DNA from: JAUMBM01 sp964645715
GTDB lineage: Bacteria > Bacteroidota > Bacteroidia > Chitinophagales > Saprospiraceae
Length of the DNA stretch: 64,000 nucleotides
Assembly (NCBI GenBank): GCA_964645715.1
Contig: CAZYAO010000001.1
Coordinates: forward strand, 124,001 to 188,000
Direction of reading: 5' to 3'
A program made the position numbers and the translations under genes. Under the pieces are notes generated by a model that saw nothing but the letters and a program-made list of their open reading frames with translations, had not been told where the DNA came from and did not search any database. Shown one piece after another: positions 27,538 to 35,736 of this stretch; the first letter of the stretch is position 1, and every line of letters begins with the position of its first letter.

Positions 27538-29106
27538 TCATTCTTTTATCCATACCTTCCAGCCGTTTGTCGTTTCCGAATGCCATTGCAGCAAGTACTG
27601 GCCCGGGGGCAACTGGCGAATTGGCAAGCTGACTGCTGACCCTACAACGGTCTCGGCGGTAGAAAGAACGGGCTTCCCAAGCATGTTAAAGACTTGAATA
27701 GTGATTCGTTGCATCTGTCCGGGATTTGTCCATTGCAACTGGAGATCATACCGGGCCGGATTGGGGAAGAGTAATAGTAGATCCGGAGATGCCTCTGCAT
27801 AGGCCAGGCTGGTTGGTGTTTCAATCTCAACAATATTGCTGTAGGCAGAGGTATCCCCGACAGCATACGCACGAATGCGGTAACGAAAGAGTGTGCCGCC
27901 GGAGAGATGTAGTTCGTCATAAGATTCTGTATTCGCCGGCAGGCTGGCGAGCAGCCCGAAATCCTCAGTACTGCCGATGGATTTCTCCAGCAGAAAACCT
28001 GTTTCTGAGGAGTTGTTGTCCAACCAGCTGATCCGATAGCTTCCGTCGTTTTGTGCTGTAGCCGTGAGCTGCACTGGAGCCAGCAATATTGAGCAGTCAT
28101 TGTCAATAAATGTTGTCGTTTGCTCTCTAATGTCAGGCAGCAGTGGGTAAAAAGCGTCCCCGGGGCAGGAAGTAGCACAGCCGTCTCTATGGCCGGCAAT
28201 GCGCGCGAGCACCAGGCCCGACGAGGCGTGTAGCGCCTCTTCCTGTGGATGGATACCTGCGTCGCAGGACTTCCATGCCAATAGCCTGATGAGCGTATTG
28301 CGCGCTGGTTCGGCCGGTATTTGGTTTGTATAATTACCCAGCATACATATCCCCGCCGTGCCGGGGTTGCGACCGCAAAAGTGAGCACCCGTGATGTTAT
28401 TGCCTCGGCCTGTATATGCATTTCCCTGAGGATCAATAAGCCAGTTATACCCAATATCTGCCCAGCCATTGGTGTTGACATGAAAATCCCAGATAGACCG
28501 TACTACGGCTGACCAGTCACTAGCTAGATTAGTGCCGGCTGCGTGGTGGACAATCAGATGTGTGACCTGTGTTGTGCTGGGGCTGGCAGCCGGTGGGCAG
28601 TCTCCGGCAGGACACCATTGGGCTCGGCTGATGAGGCCAGGTGGCGGGCATGGACAGGAGGAAGGACCAGTAGTTATGGAAGTCTCAGCAGGTAAACTCA
28701 GTACAGGTTCGGGACTGGCCCCGGGGCTGTAAAAATGTGCACTGAGTCGTAGCGGATATGCGGCCTGACCATGGCTTCGTAGCTGGTAATAGCGATGTTC
28801 CGGAGCCGTAAACCCTAGTTCGCTGACTACTCGTTCAGGATTATGGGTGTCCCTATCAACTTTATACCAGTCAGTCCACTGTCGATTATCGGTAGAAAAA
28901 CGAACTTCAAGAGAGCTGTAAGGGGCATTTTCCCAACAAAATGAAAAGGCGATAAACGGAGATAGATTCGAAAAGGAAAAAGAGTCTACCACAACAACAG
29001 ACTCATGGTCTTGTGGGATGAGGTGGAGGTTCACCAGCCTTGCTGATTGTGCAAACAGTAGGAGGGAGCAAAACGAGCAAAAAAGCATGAGCACCATTTT
29101 TCCCAT
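27538..29106 (-). CDS. Secreted PGRP/amidase_2-type N-acetylmuramoyl-L-alanine amidase with FN3 and T9SS type A sorting domain
   Basis: A 522-residue exported protein with a signal peptide (MVLMLFCSFCSLLLFAQ). A beta-rich N-terminal region (about 25-155) precedes a peptidoglycan-recognition amidase domain (about 158-330). Candidate zinc ligands are the histidine in LIVHHAAG, the histidine in IAGHRDG and the cysteine in TSCPGD; IGYNWLIDPQGNAYTGRG is the core PGRP motif. A fibronectin III-like module follows (about 338-430), then a T9SS type A sorting domain (LFPNPARYDLQLQW, VFNMLGKPV, LPPGQYLLQW). It should cleave the N-acetylmuramoyl-L-alanine bond and be released or attached outside the cell. 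Its target is probably another bacterium's wall or shed peptidoglycan (inference). Confidence 0.85.
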   Translation of the reverse strand: MGKMVLMLFCSFCSLLLFAQSARLVNLHLIPQDHESVVVVDSFSFSNLSPFIAFSFCWENAPYSSLEVRFSTDNRQWTDWYKVDRDTHNPERVVSELGFTAPEHRYYQLRSHGQAAYPLRLSAHFYSPGASPEPVLSLPAETSITTGPSSCPCPPPGLISRAQWCPAGDCPPAASPSTTQVTHLIVHHAAGTNLASDWSAVVRSIWDFHVNTNGWADIGYNWLIDPQGNAYTGRGNNITGAHFCGRNPGTAGICMLGNYTNQIPAEPARNTLIRLLAWKSCDAGIHPQEEALHASSGLVLARIAGHRDGCATSCPGDAFYPLLPDIREQTTTFIDNDCSILLAPVQLTATAQNDGSYRISWLDNNSSETGFLLEKSIGSTEDFGLLASLPANTESYDELHLSGGTLFRYRIRAYAVGDTSAYSNIVEIETPTSLAYAEASPDLLLLFPNPARYDLQLQWTNPGQMQRITIQVFNMLGKPVLSTAETVVGSAVSLPIRQLPPGQYLLQWHSETTNGWKVWIKE

Positions 29107-29117
29107 CAGACGAAAGT

Positions 29118-29792
29118 TTATTGTGGTGATGAAACAGCGGTATCATACGCTTCCCAAGTATCAAACCATTCATCCAGCTCATCAAAATTCTTACAGCCTA
29201 CTCTCTCCTCTGATCCGCCTCGGAGGTGGAAACCGTCGACACCGATTTGTTTCCATAATTGAACTGCGGTTGCGCCATCAGCAGTAGTTTCAATAAGAAC
29301 AGCGTACAAGCTTGCCCAATCGGCTAGCTGTCGTAAGGAGAAAGGCCTGCCTTCTGTAAGGTCGGCCATGGAGATACCCCCCTTTGCGTAGTTAATAACG
29401 AAAAAATCGACAAAAGGGCTGTATTCCTTTAGCCATGCAGCTACAACTTCTGCCTGGTCATCCTCACTGACCACCCATTCCATGAAAATCACTACTGCAT
29501 TTTCAGAGAGCACAGCAAGCTCCTCTATGGGATAAAATTGATCCACCTGTACGGCGTCAAGTGCAAGAGCGGCAGCAACTGTCAGTATATCTTCGGCGGA
29601 GGCTAAACCAAATTCACCGCAAATGCCCGGACCGTCAACCCACTCGCGGATAGCTGCCACCTGGCGATTGGTCGTGGCCTGTGGATCAGTCGCATTCAGG
29701 CAGAATCCCAGCCAGCTAACGTCACGGGCTGCAAAATAGCGGGCATCGGTGAGGTGAGAAATAGCGCCGGCTTTGATTTTTATGGGGTACAT
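29118..29792 (-). CDS. TrpF-like (phosphoribosylanthranilate isomerase-fold) protein lacking the catalytic cysteine
   Basis: A 224-residue TIM-barrel-like protein. The start IKAGAISHLTDARYFAARD, then WLGFCLN, follows the TrpF pattern (KICGI..L.DA..A...GAD..GF), and LALDAVQVDQFYPIEEL matches the QLHG strand region. The first-strand cysteine that acts as general base in TrpF is alanine here, and the LHG is VDQ. Real PRA isomerase activity is therefore unlikely. No tryptophan-biosynthesis genes are adjacent. It ends 11 bp before the amidase ATG on the same strand. Function unknown. Confidence 0.6.
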   Translation of the reverse strand: MYPIKIKAGAISHLTDARYFAARDVSWLGFCLNATDPQATTNRQVAAIREWVDGPGICGEFGLASAEDILTVAAALALDAVQVDQFYPIEELAVLSENAVVIFMEWVVSEDDQAEVVAAWLKEYSPFVDFFVINYAKGGISMADLTEGRPFSLRQLADWASLYAVLIETTADGATAVQLWKQIGVDGFHLRGGSEERVGCKNFDELDEWFDTWEAYDTAVSSPQ

Positions 29793-29905
29793 AATCGTTT
29801 GTGAAGTGTATATGTGAAGCGATAATCGTTAGTGCTATAGTGGCTCACCATAAATGGGAGCATGAAATTATTAAAAAAACGGGCAAACAACTGAAAATAT
29901 TTATT

Positions 29906-29913
29906 CAAACCTA
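29906..29913 (-). promoter_or_regulatory. Possible -7 box for the TrpF-like/amidase operon
   Basis: TAGGTTTG on the minus strand fits TAnnTTTG, about 114 bases before the ATG at 29792. No matching -33 element is seen. The rest of the 216-bp spacer (29793-30008) contains no gene I can support. Confidence 0.3.
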
Positions 29914-30008
29914 ACAAGGTAAGCTTATCATTGAATTATGTTATCTTTAATGTGGTAGTAGACTACCAAATGCCAGTGGTACGTTTTTTACCGATAAACA
30001 CATAATAA

Positions 30009-30284
30009 ATGAGCATTGTCACGAAGCTCGTTCTACCTGCACTCATTACGAGTTTGGCGTATACAATTTGGCGTATCAGCCGGCGAATATGGTGGACATA
30101 CCAGCATGTTGACGAGGACACCATGCGAGATTTCTGGATACAGCGCCTCAAGAGCGAGTCTCCCGAAGAACATCAGCGCGTCGTTGACCATCTGGGCATC
30201 TGTAATAGTTGTCGACAGCTGTTGGATGACATAAAAAATGAAAAGCTGATCATTGAGCAGAAGCGCATTAGCCGGCGTTTCTGA
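30009..30284 (+). CDS. Small membrane-anchored zinc-finger (ZAS-like) protein
   Basis: A 91-residue protein. Residues 5-24 are hydrophobic (LVLPALITSLAYTIWRI) and a basic stretch follows. The C-terminal half is soluble, with H61-x3-C65-x2-C68 (DHLGICNSCRQLL), exactly the Hx3Cx2C spacing of zinc-containing anti-sigma (ZAS) domains. In usual anti-sigma factors the ZAS domain precedes the membrane helix; here the order is reversed. No sigma gene is adjacent: the neighbours are a divergent TrpF-like gene and, 11 bp away, the convergent SDR gene. An anti-sigma or other regulatory role is only a guess. Confidence 0.65.
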   Translation: MSIVTKLVLPALITSLAYTIWRISRRIWWTYQHVDEDTMRDFWIQRLKSESPEEHQRVVDHLGICNSCRQLLDDIKNEKLIIEQKRISRRF

Positions 30285-30295
30285 TGTGTTGATGG

Positions 30296-31063
30296 CTAGA
30301 TGGTGTAGCCGCCATCGGCCACATATACGCCTCCGGTACAGTAGGAACCCGCTTCGGAGGCTAAAAGCAAGGCAAGACCGGCAATTTCTTCTGGTTGGCC
30401 TATGCGGCCCAGTGGAATTTGTCGAAGCATGAACTTTAGCATGTGCTCATTATTCCAGAGCGGTTCGCTGAATTTGGTTTGTATAATACCCGGGCAAATC
30501 ACATTGGCTCGAACACCGTATTGGGCCCATTCGCGGGCCATCACTTGTGTCAGTGAGATAAGTGCTGCCTTGCTCACACTATAAATACCGAGTTGAGGCT
30601 CCGGAGAAAGGCCGCCAATGCTGGAAATGTTAATTACAGAACCCCCGCCTCTTTTTTTTAGGTGAGGAAGCGCCAGTCGGGCTAATTCAAAAGGGCCTTT
30701 AACATTGATTTCCATTATTTTATCAAAAGCCCAGCTTTCTGTATGCTCGACAGGCCCCATGACAGGGTTGGCGGCGGCGTTGTTGACAATAATATCCACA
30801 CCACCGTAAAGAGCAACAGTTTTATTGAGTAGTGCTTCGAGCGCCTCGGTCTCGCCTGTATGTGCGGCAATTCCCGTTGCTTCGATGCCCATACCCGCAA
30901 AGCGATCAGCTACAGCGCGAACTGAATCTTCTTTTCGGCTGCTGACAACAACAGAGGCACCGGCGCGGCCCAATTCTTCAGCAATTGCTTCGCCAATACC
31001 TTTGGAAGCACCGGTGACAATGGCTACTTTTCCTTTCAGGGAGAAACGATCGGTATTTTGCAT
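30296..31063 (-). CDS. Short-chain dehydrogenase/reductase (SDR)
   Basis: A 255-residue classical SDR. The cofactor motif TGASKGIGEAIAEEL is near residues 18-32, NNAAAN near 90, the catalytic serine is in NISSIGG, and the YxxxK pair is in YSVSKAAL, followed by CPGIIQT. These enzymes oxidise or reduce alcohol/ketone groups with NAD(P)(H). The SSRKEDSVRAVAD stretch after strand 2 suggests NADP preference. Substrate cannot be assigned. It is convergent with the small zinc-finger gene. Confidence 0.9.
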   Translation of the reverse strand: MQNTDRFSLKGKVAIVTGASKGIGEAIAEELGRAGASVVVSSRKEDSVRAVADRFAGMGIEATGIAAHTGETEALEALLNKTVALYGGVDIIVNNAAANPVMGPVEHTESWAFDKIMEINVKGPFELARLALPHLKKRGGGSVINISSIGGLSPEPQLGIYSVSKAALISLTQVMAREWAQYGVRANVICPGIIQTKFSEPLWNNEHMLKFMLRQIPLGRIGQPEEIAGLALLLASEAGSYCTGGVYVADGGYTI

Positions 31064-31214
31064 AGGAATTCTGTATTTGATGGTAAGATATTGATTTTTT
31101 GGAATAGTATGCTATCCAGGGAGTCTGATTTTGGGTATGTGTCATAGGTGTATACCAGTTCGGCTCAGCACAGGGCCGAGCTCGAAAAGAATGGAAAAAG
31201 TCAGGCATATTGCT

Positions 31215-31222
31215 TAGCTTTG
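31215..31222 (+). promoter_or_regulatory. -7 box of the esterase gene
   Basis: TAGCTTTG fits TAnnTTTG and ends 22 bases before the ATG at 31245, placing transcription start just upstream of that codon. This favours the ATG at 31245 over an in-frame TTG at 31230. Confidence 0.5.
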
Positions 31223-31244
31223 CCTGTTATTGAGCAACCAGATT

Positions 31245-32539
31245 ATGACCGAAACAGCCGTACCAACCTACGCGAGGGGTATAGAAGAAGATGTTCTGTT
31301 GGAGTTGTATACGACGGCTGACAGTTCCCTTCCCGTTTTCGTGGCGGGTAATTTCAACAACTGGCAGGCCGGGGACGACAACTACAGAATGCAGCAACTG
31401 GGGCCGGGGCACTATCAGCTCAGGCTTCACACAAATGCAGGCTTACCTGCACATCTGATAGAGTATAAATATGTAAGAGGTGGGTGGGATTACGTAGAAC
31501 TGGATGCTTACGGTAATGCTACACACAACCGGCAGTTGCCTTTCAGGCAGCGACACTCTATTGATAAAGTGCCTGTGTGGAGCAAATCAGGTTTATTTTA
31601 TAATCCTGCTTTTCTGCCACAGATTCGGACGATTGCCGAAAATTTTGAAATACCGCAGCTTATCAGAACCCGAAGGATTTCAGCACTGTTGCCGCACAAC
31701 TACGATCGAAGTGAGCGGCAGTATCCCGTTTTATACCTTCAGGATGGACAAAATCTTTTTGACGATTTCGCTCCCTTTGGTAGCTGGGGCGTAGACAAGC
31801 GTCTGGCTTTGCTGGCAGAGCGCGGCCAGGCCGACGTAATCATCGTTGCAATCGATCATGCAGAAGAGCAACGAATTGCTGAGTTTACGCCTTCTTACCG
31901 GACCCGATTAGGGAGAGGAGACGGGAAAAAATACGTACGCTTTCTGGCGGAAACGCTCAAACCTTACGTGGATAAGCACTTTCGAACGCTTCCGGATCAG
32001 GAGCATACGGGTATAGGCGGGAGTTCCATGGGCGGGCTTATTAGTATTTATGCGGGTCTTATGTATCCCGAAATCTATGGTAAGCTTATGGTTTTTTCGC
32101 CCTCACTCTGGGTATCGCCCAATATTCCGTTTCAGAGCCTCAATCTGAGTAATCGCTATAAAGGCAGGATTTACCTTTATGGCGGGGGGGAAGAGGGGGC
32201 AAGTATGCTGCCTAATATGCAGCGGTTTAAACAGGAGATGGAGCGACGCGGTGGACAAATGTCTGTTGATTTTCAGTTGGNNNNNNNNNNNNNNNNNNNN
32301 NNNNNNNNNNNNNNNNNNNNNNNNNNNNNNNNNNNNNNNNNNNNNNNNNNNNNNNNNNNNNNNNNNNNNNNNNNNNNNNNTTTAAACAGGAGATGGAGCG
32401 ACGCGGTGGACAAATGTCTGTTGATTTTCAGTTGGTCTTTGATCCTAAAGGTCGGCACAACGAGGAACGCTGGGGGCAGGAGTTTCCCCGAGCTATCGAG
32501 TGGCTTTATTACAGGCCGACGGGGTCGCAGGATAATTAG
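31245..32539 (+). CDS. Esterase (esterase D/IroE type) with N-terminal glycogen-binding-like module, interrupted by an assembly gap
   Basis: Removing the 100 N and one copy of the 55-bp duplicate (32226-32280 and 32381-32435) gives a continuous 379-residue protein ending in a TAG at 32537-32539. Residues about 5-90 resemble the AMPK/CBM48 E-set module (VFVAGNFNNWQ, IEYKYVRGGWDYVELD). The rest is an alpha/beta-hydrolase of the esterase D type, with YLQDGQNLFDD, the nucleophile elbow GGSSMGG, and a GRHNEERW near the end that supplies the catalytic histidine. It may cleave acyl esters on carbohydrates or peptides. As assembled, the 155-base insertion shifts the frame and a false read-through into the next gene appears. 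Confidence 0.85.
32281..32380. other. Assembly gap (100 N) with 55-bp duplicated flanks
   Basis: Exactly 100 N. The 55 bases before the gap (32226-32280) recur unchanged directly after it (32381-32435). Two overlapping contig ends were joined without merging. Collapsing the copy restores the esterase frame, so nothing is missing here. Confidence 0.95.
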
Positions 32540-32607
32540 AACCAGTTATTGCTCCGGTGTTCTTAATGGATGTAATCCTATTTTAGTAGACAGAAATATA
32601 AGGTATT

Positions 32608-34092
32608 ATGGGTATAAAGGTGACTTCTACGATTCCGGGTGAGGTGCAGACCGTTGTTCATGTCCTGCGTGCGGCTAATCCGGAAACCTTGCAGCGTGTC
32701 GCTCTGCGAACGGGTGCTGGTGAACAGTGGCTCAGCAGTGATTTCAGGGGGGAGGTTGGTGATATTCTACCCATTTACGCCAATAGTCAGCGACACTTGT
32801 TGTTGGGAGTAGGTGCGGCAGGAACCTTTTTGGATGTGCAGCGGGGCTTTAAACAGCTAATGATCCGGTGGGGGAAGTTGTGTAAGGCTGGTCTGGTGGT
32901 TGACTGGTCCTCGGGGGATGCTCCTGAAAATTTTGAGGAGGCGGTGGAAGCTGCTGTCAGTGGGCTGTATCAAGGTAGCTATCAGGCTGGCAAATACAAG
33001 TCAGAAAAAGCTGTGGCTGCTGTGACAGATGCGGAGGTGTTCATGCAGACTGTGGCTATGTATATAACCGAGTCACAGTATGATCGCTGTCTGCTTGCGG
33101 TTGAGCGCAGCACAATAATTGCACAGACACAGCTACGTATAATGGATTTGGTCAATGCCCCTGCCAACTTTCTCCGTCCTGCCGATCTTGGCAGCTGGGC
33201 ACTGGCTTCTGCTGAGCAATATGCTTACAAAGCGGAAGCTTGGGGGCAGGAGCAGATTGAAAATGCCGGAATGAAGGCACTTTTGGCTGTAAATCAGGGG
33301 AGCGCAGAACCTGCGGCCTTCATTGTATCATACTACGAGCCTGAAGAGGCCGGGGATTATCCATTGGTAGCACTTGTTGGTAAGGGGGTTACCTTCGATA
33401 CCGGGGGCATCTCGATTAAGCCTTCGACCAATATGCATTATATGAAGACGGATATGGGGGGCGCGGCAGCAGTGTTAGGTACGCTTGAAGCTGTAGCCCG
33501 ACTGAAGCTGCCTGTTCGTCTTGCCGCAATTGTACCTGCAACGGAGAATTGTGTGGACGCTCTGGCAGTAAAACCAGGGGACGTGATTGGTTCCTATGCT
33601 GGTAAGACCATCGAGGTGATTGATACGGATGCAGAAGGGCGGCTTATTCTGGCTGATGCACTTAGCTATGCCGTACGCCAGTTAAAACCTAGTGTCGTTA
33701 TCGATTTGGCTACCCTCACGGGTAGTGCTGTCAGAACCTTTGGCTATGCAGCTGCGGCACTTTTTACCAATAATGACCAACTGGCAGATCAGCTGTACCA
33801 GGCTGGATGGCAGTGTGGGGAGCGCCTTTGGCGACTTCCACTCTGGGATGTGTATAAAGATGATATTAAATCAGAAGTGGCAGATCTTCGCAATTTTAGT
33901 GGTAAACCGACAGCAGGCGCTATCTCAGCTGCTAAGTTTCTGGAGGTTTTCACCGACAACCATCCCAGCTGGGCACACTTAGATATCGCTGGTGTAGCGT
34001 ATGCCGAAGGGGATGGCAATGGAGGAAAACTGGCCTCTGCCTACGGCATTCGGCTGCTCGTCGGATATCTGGAAAAAATGAGCAGGCAATAG
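32608..34092 (+). CDS. Leucyl aminopeptidase (M17)
   Basis: A 494-residue M17 peptidase. The N-terminal domain (about 1-170) is divergent. The catalytic domain has GKGVTFDTGGISIKPS, MKTDMGGAAAVLG, and the signature DTDAEGRLILADAL, which together supply the two-metal site and the catalytic lysine and arginine. It removes N-terminal residues from peptides in the cytoplasm, usually as a hexamer. It starts 68 bp after the esterase stop and is followed at 37 bp by lgt. Confidence 0.93.
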   Translation: MGIKVTSTIPGEVQTVVHVLRAANPETLQRVALRTGAGEQWLSSDFRGEVGDILPIYANSQRHLLLGVGAAGTFLDVQRGFKQLMIRWGKLCKAGLVVDWSSGDAPENFEEAVEAAVSGLYQGSYQAGKYKSEKAVAAVTDAEVFMQTVAMYITESQYDRCLLAVERSTIIAQTQLRIMDLVNAPANFLRPADLGSWALASAEQYAYKAEAWGQEQIENAGMKALLAVNQGSAEPAAFIVSYYEPEEAGDYPLVALVGKGVTFDTGGISIKPSTNMHYMKTDMGGAAAVLGTLEAVARLKLPVRLAAIVPATENCVDALAVKPGDVIGSYAGKTIEVIDTDAEGRLILADALSYAVRQLKPSVVIDLATLTGSAVRTFGYAAAALFTNNDQLADQLYQAGWQCGERLWRLPLWDVYKDDIKSEVADLRNFSGKPTAGAISAAKFLEVFTDNHPSWAHLDIAGVAYAEGDGNGGKLASAYGIRLLVGYLEKMSRQ

Positions 34093-34129
34093 CCGGGTCT
34101 TATTTTCGTAAAATCACAATGTAATAAGC

Positions 34130-34999
34130 ATGATAGCAGAAACGCCTCTATGGATGTCCATCATTTGGAATGTCGGTCCTGAAATTTTACAGCTGGGGCC
34201 GCTAAGCCTTCGATGGTACGGTCTGCTGTTCGCACTGGGGTTTTTCCTGGGCTTTTTTATCGTAAAAAAAATGTTTGAAGCAGACGGAGCGCCAGAGTCT
34301 TGGCTCGACAGTTGCTTCATGGCCATGATCCTGGGGGCTGTGGTGGGCGCCCGGTTGGGACATGTTTTTTTTTATGATTGGGGCTACTACTCCCAACACC
34401 CGGCTGAGATTCTTGCTGTTTGGCACGGGGGGCTGGCCAGCCATGGAGGAGCTATGGGAATATTGTTGACGCTCTGGTGGTTTTCCAAAAAAATCTCCCG
34501 ACGCTCTATGTTCTGGATATTGGATAAGGTGGCTGTGCCTACGGCACTGGCAGGCAGCTTTATTCGGCTGGGCAATCTTATGAATTCAGAAATCATTGGT
34601 AAGCCTAGTGACCTGCCTTGGGCTGTCCAGTTTGTCAACGCTCAACCTGCTAGTCTGGCCGATGTAGCCCGCCATCCTGTGCAAGTGTATGAGGCGATAG
34701 CCTACCTGCTGTCCTTTGGTATTCTGTACTATACCTATTGGTATACCAATCGGCGCGAAAAGCCGGGTTTTATCATCGGATTTTTCTTTGTGTTGATTTT
34801 TGGCGCGCGACTGCTACTAGAGTATTTCAAAGAAAGTCAGGGGGGATTTGAGTCCGCTTTTGGTAATGTACTCAGTACCGGGCAATGGTTGAGTATTCCA
34901 TTTATTATCGTAGGAGCGTATTTTATGCTTCGCAACACGGAGGAGATATCGACGGCCATCAATGTTAAGAAAGCTAAAAAGTCTGTTCCGGGGAAGTAA
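34130..34999 (+). CDS. lgt: Prolipoprotein diacylglyceryl transferase
   Basis: A 289-residue inner-membrane enzyme with about seven helices. Family landmarks are LRWYGLLFALGF near the start, GARLGHVFFYD, WHGGLASHGG (conserved histidine), GSFIRLGNLMNSEIIG and the late FGARLLLEYFKE. It transfers diacylglycerol from phosphatidylglycerol to the lipobox cysteine of prelipoproteins, the first step of lipoprotein maturation. The 3' end overlaps the convergent flavin-reductase gene by 26 bp. Confidence 0.95.
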   Translation: MIAETPLWMSIIWNVGPEILQLGPLSLRWYGLLFALGFFLGFFIVKKMFEADGAPESWLDSCFMAMILGAVVGARLGHVFFYDWGYYSQHPAEILAVWHGGLASHGGAMGILLTLWWFSKKISRRSMFWILDKVAVPTALAGSFIRLGNLMNSEIIGKPSDLPWAVQFVNAQPASLADVARHPVQVYEAIAYLLSFGILYYTYWYTNRREKPGFIIGFFFVLIFGARLLLEYFKESQGGFESAFGNVLSTGQWLSIPFIIVGAYFMLRNTEEISTAINVKKAKKSVPGK

Positions 35000-35624
35000 A
35001 GTCGGGAAGCTGATCAGCTTTTGCGTAAGGATAACTGGCAAAATGTGCTGCTGTGTACCAGGTTTCCAGACCAGACAGACACATATCTTCGCATTGATCA
35101 AGAGCAAGATTCCCGTCGGTTTGTATTATCTCTTCTGGGAAGAAAATGTGTGCCACTTTTCCAATGATGAGCCGAGTGTCATTGTGCCGGATGTACACTT
35201 CTTCAAGAAATTCCATGCCGATTTTTATTCTGCTTTCGGCAACAAAGGGTGCAAGAAACCCCTGCAGGTAGGTAGCTGTAAGCTGGCAGCGATCAAATTC
35301 CGAATCCGTACGGTCAAAACGGGCTGAAGTGAAATGTGCTTGATGAGCAAATGCCTTGTGCACGTGATTGATGGTGTAATAACCTGTCTCTTTGATGTTA
35401 TAGTAGGTGTGGCTGTAGTCAGTTAATGGGCGCTGTACCATAGCCAACAAAGCCGGATTGGCGCCCAGGTGAACCACGGAGCTGAAAATAGCGAGGTTGG
35501 TATGACCATCTTCACTAATAGTCCCTATCAGATTGGCTGGTTTATAGCCACTCAGCGAATTAATCAGGTTGGCTCTGTAATGCCTTGGTAGCTGGTCAAG
35601 AGCTGCAATATCAATGTGTTTCAT
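34974..35624 (-). CDS. Flavin reductase-family FMN-binding protein
   Basis: From the ATG at 35624 this is a 216-residue split-barrel flavoprotein. SLSGYKPANLIGTIS, then NLAIFSSVVHLGANPALLAMVQRP is the FMN-binding start of the family, followed by YTINHVHKAFAHQAHFTS. Relatives reduce free FMN/FAD or keep FMN bound as an oxidoreductase. An ATG at 35696 is in frame but adds 24 residues with no family match. Its end overlaps the lgt end by 26 bp in convergent orientation. Substrate unknown. Confidence 0.82.
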   Translation of the reverse strand: MKHIDIAALDQLPRHYRANLINSLSGYKPANLIGTISEDGHTNLAIFSSVVHLGANPALLAMVQRPLTDYSHTYYNIKETGYYTINHVHKAFAHQAHFTSARFDRTDSEFDRCQLTATYLQGFLAPFVAESRIKIGMEFLEEVYIRHNDTRLIIGKVAHIFFPEEIIQTDGNLALDQCEDMCLSGLETWYTAAHFASYPYAKADQLPDFTSPEQTF

Positions 35625-35736
35625 GCTTGTTGCATCACCGATAGTGGTTGAAAGCTGAATGATAACCAACAAACGGCCGCTTGGTTTAGTCATCACTATA
35701 ATCCTTAAGCTGCGGGTTTTACTGTGTAGGCAGCCC

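Noticed and set aside
27642..28481. A 279-codon ORF in another minus-strand frame of the amidase gene
   Set aside because: It overlaps the PGRP and FN3 domains in a shifted frame, and its translation has no recognisable domain.
31245..32642. Apparent read-through of the esterase into the leucyl aminopeptidase start
   Set aside because: It is produced by the gap insertion; the collapsed sequence has a natural stop at 32539.
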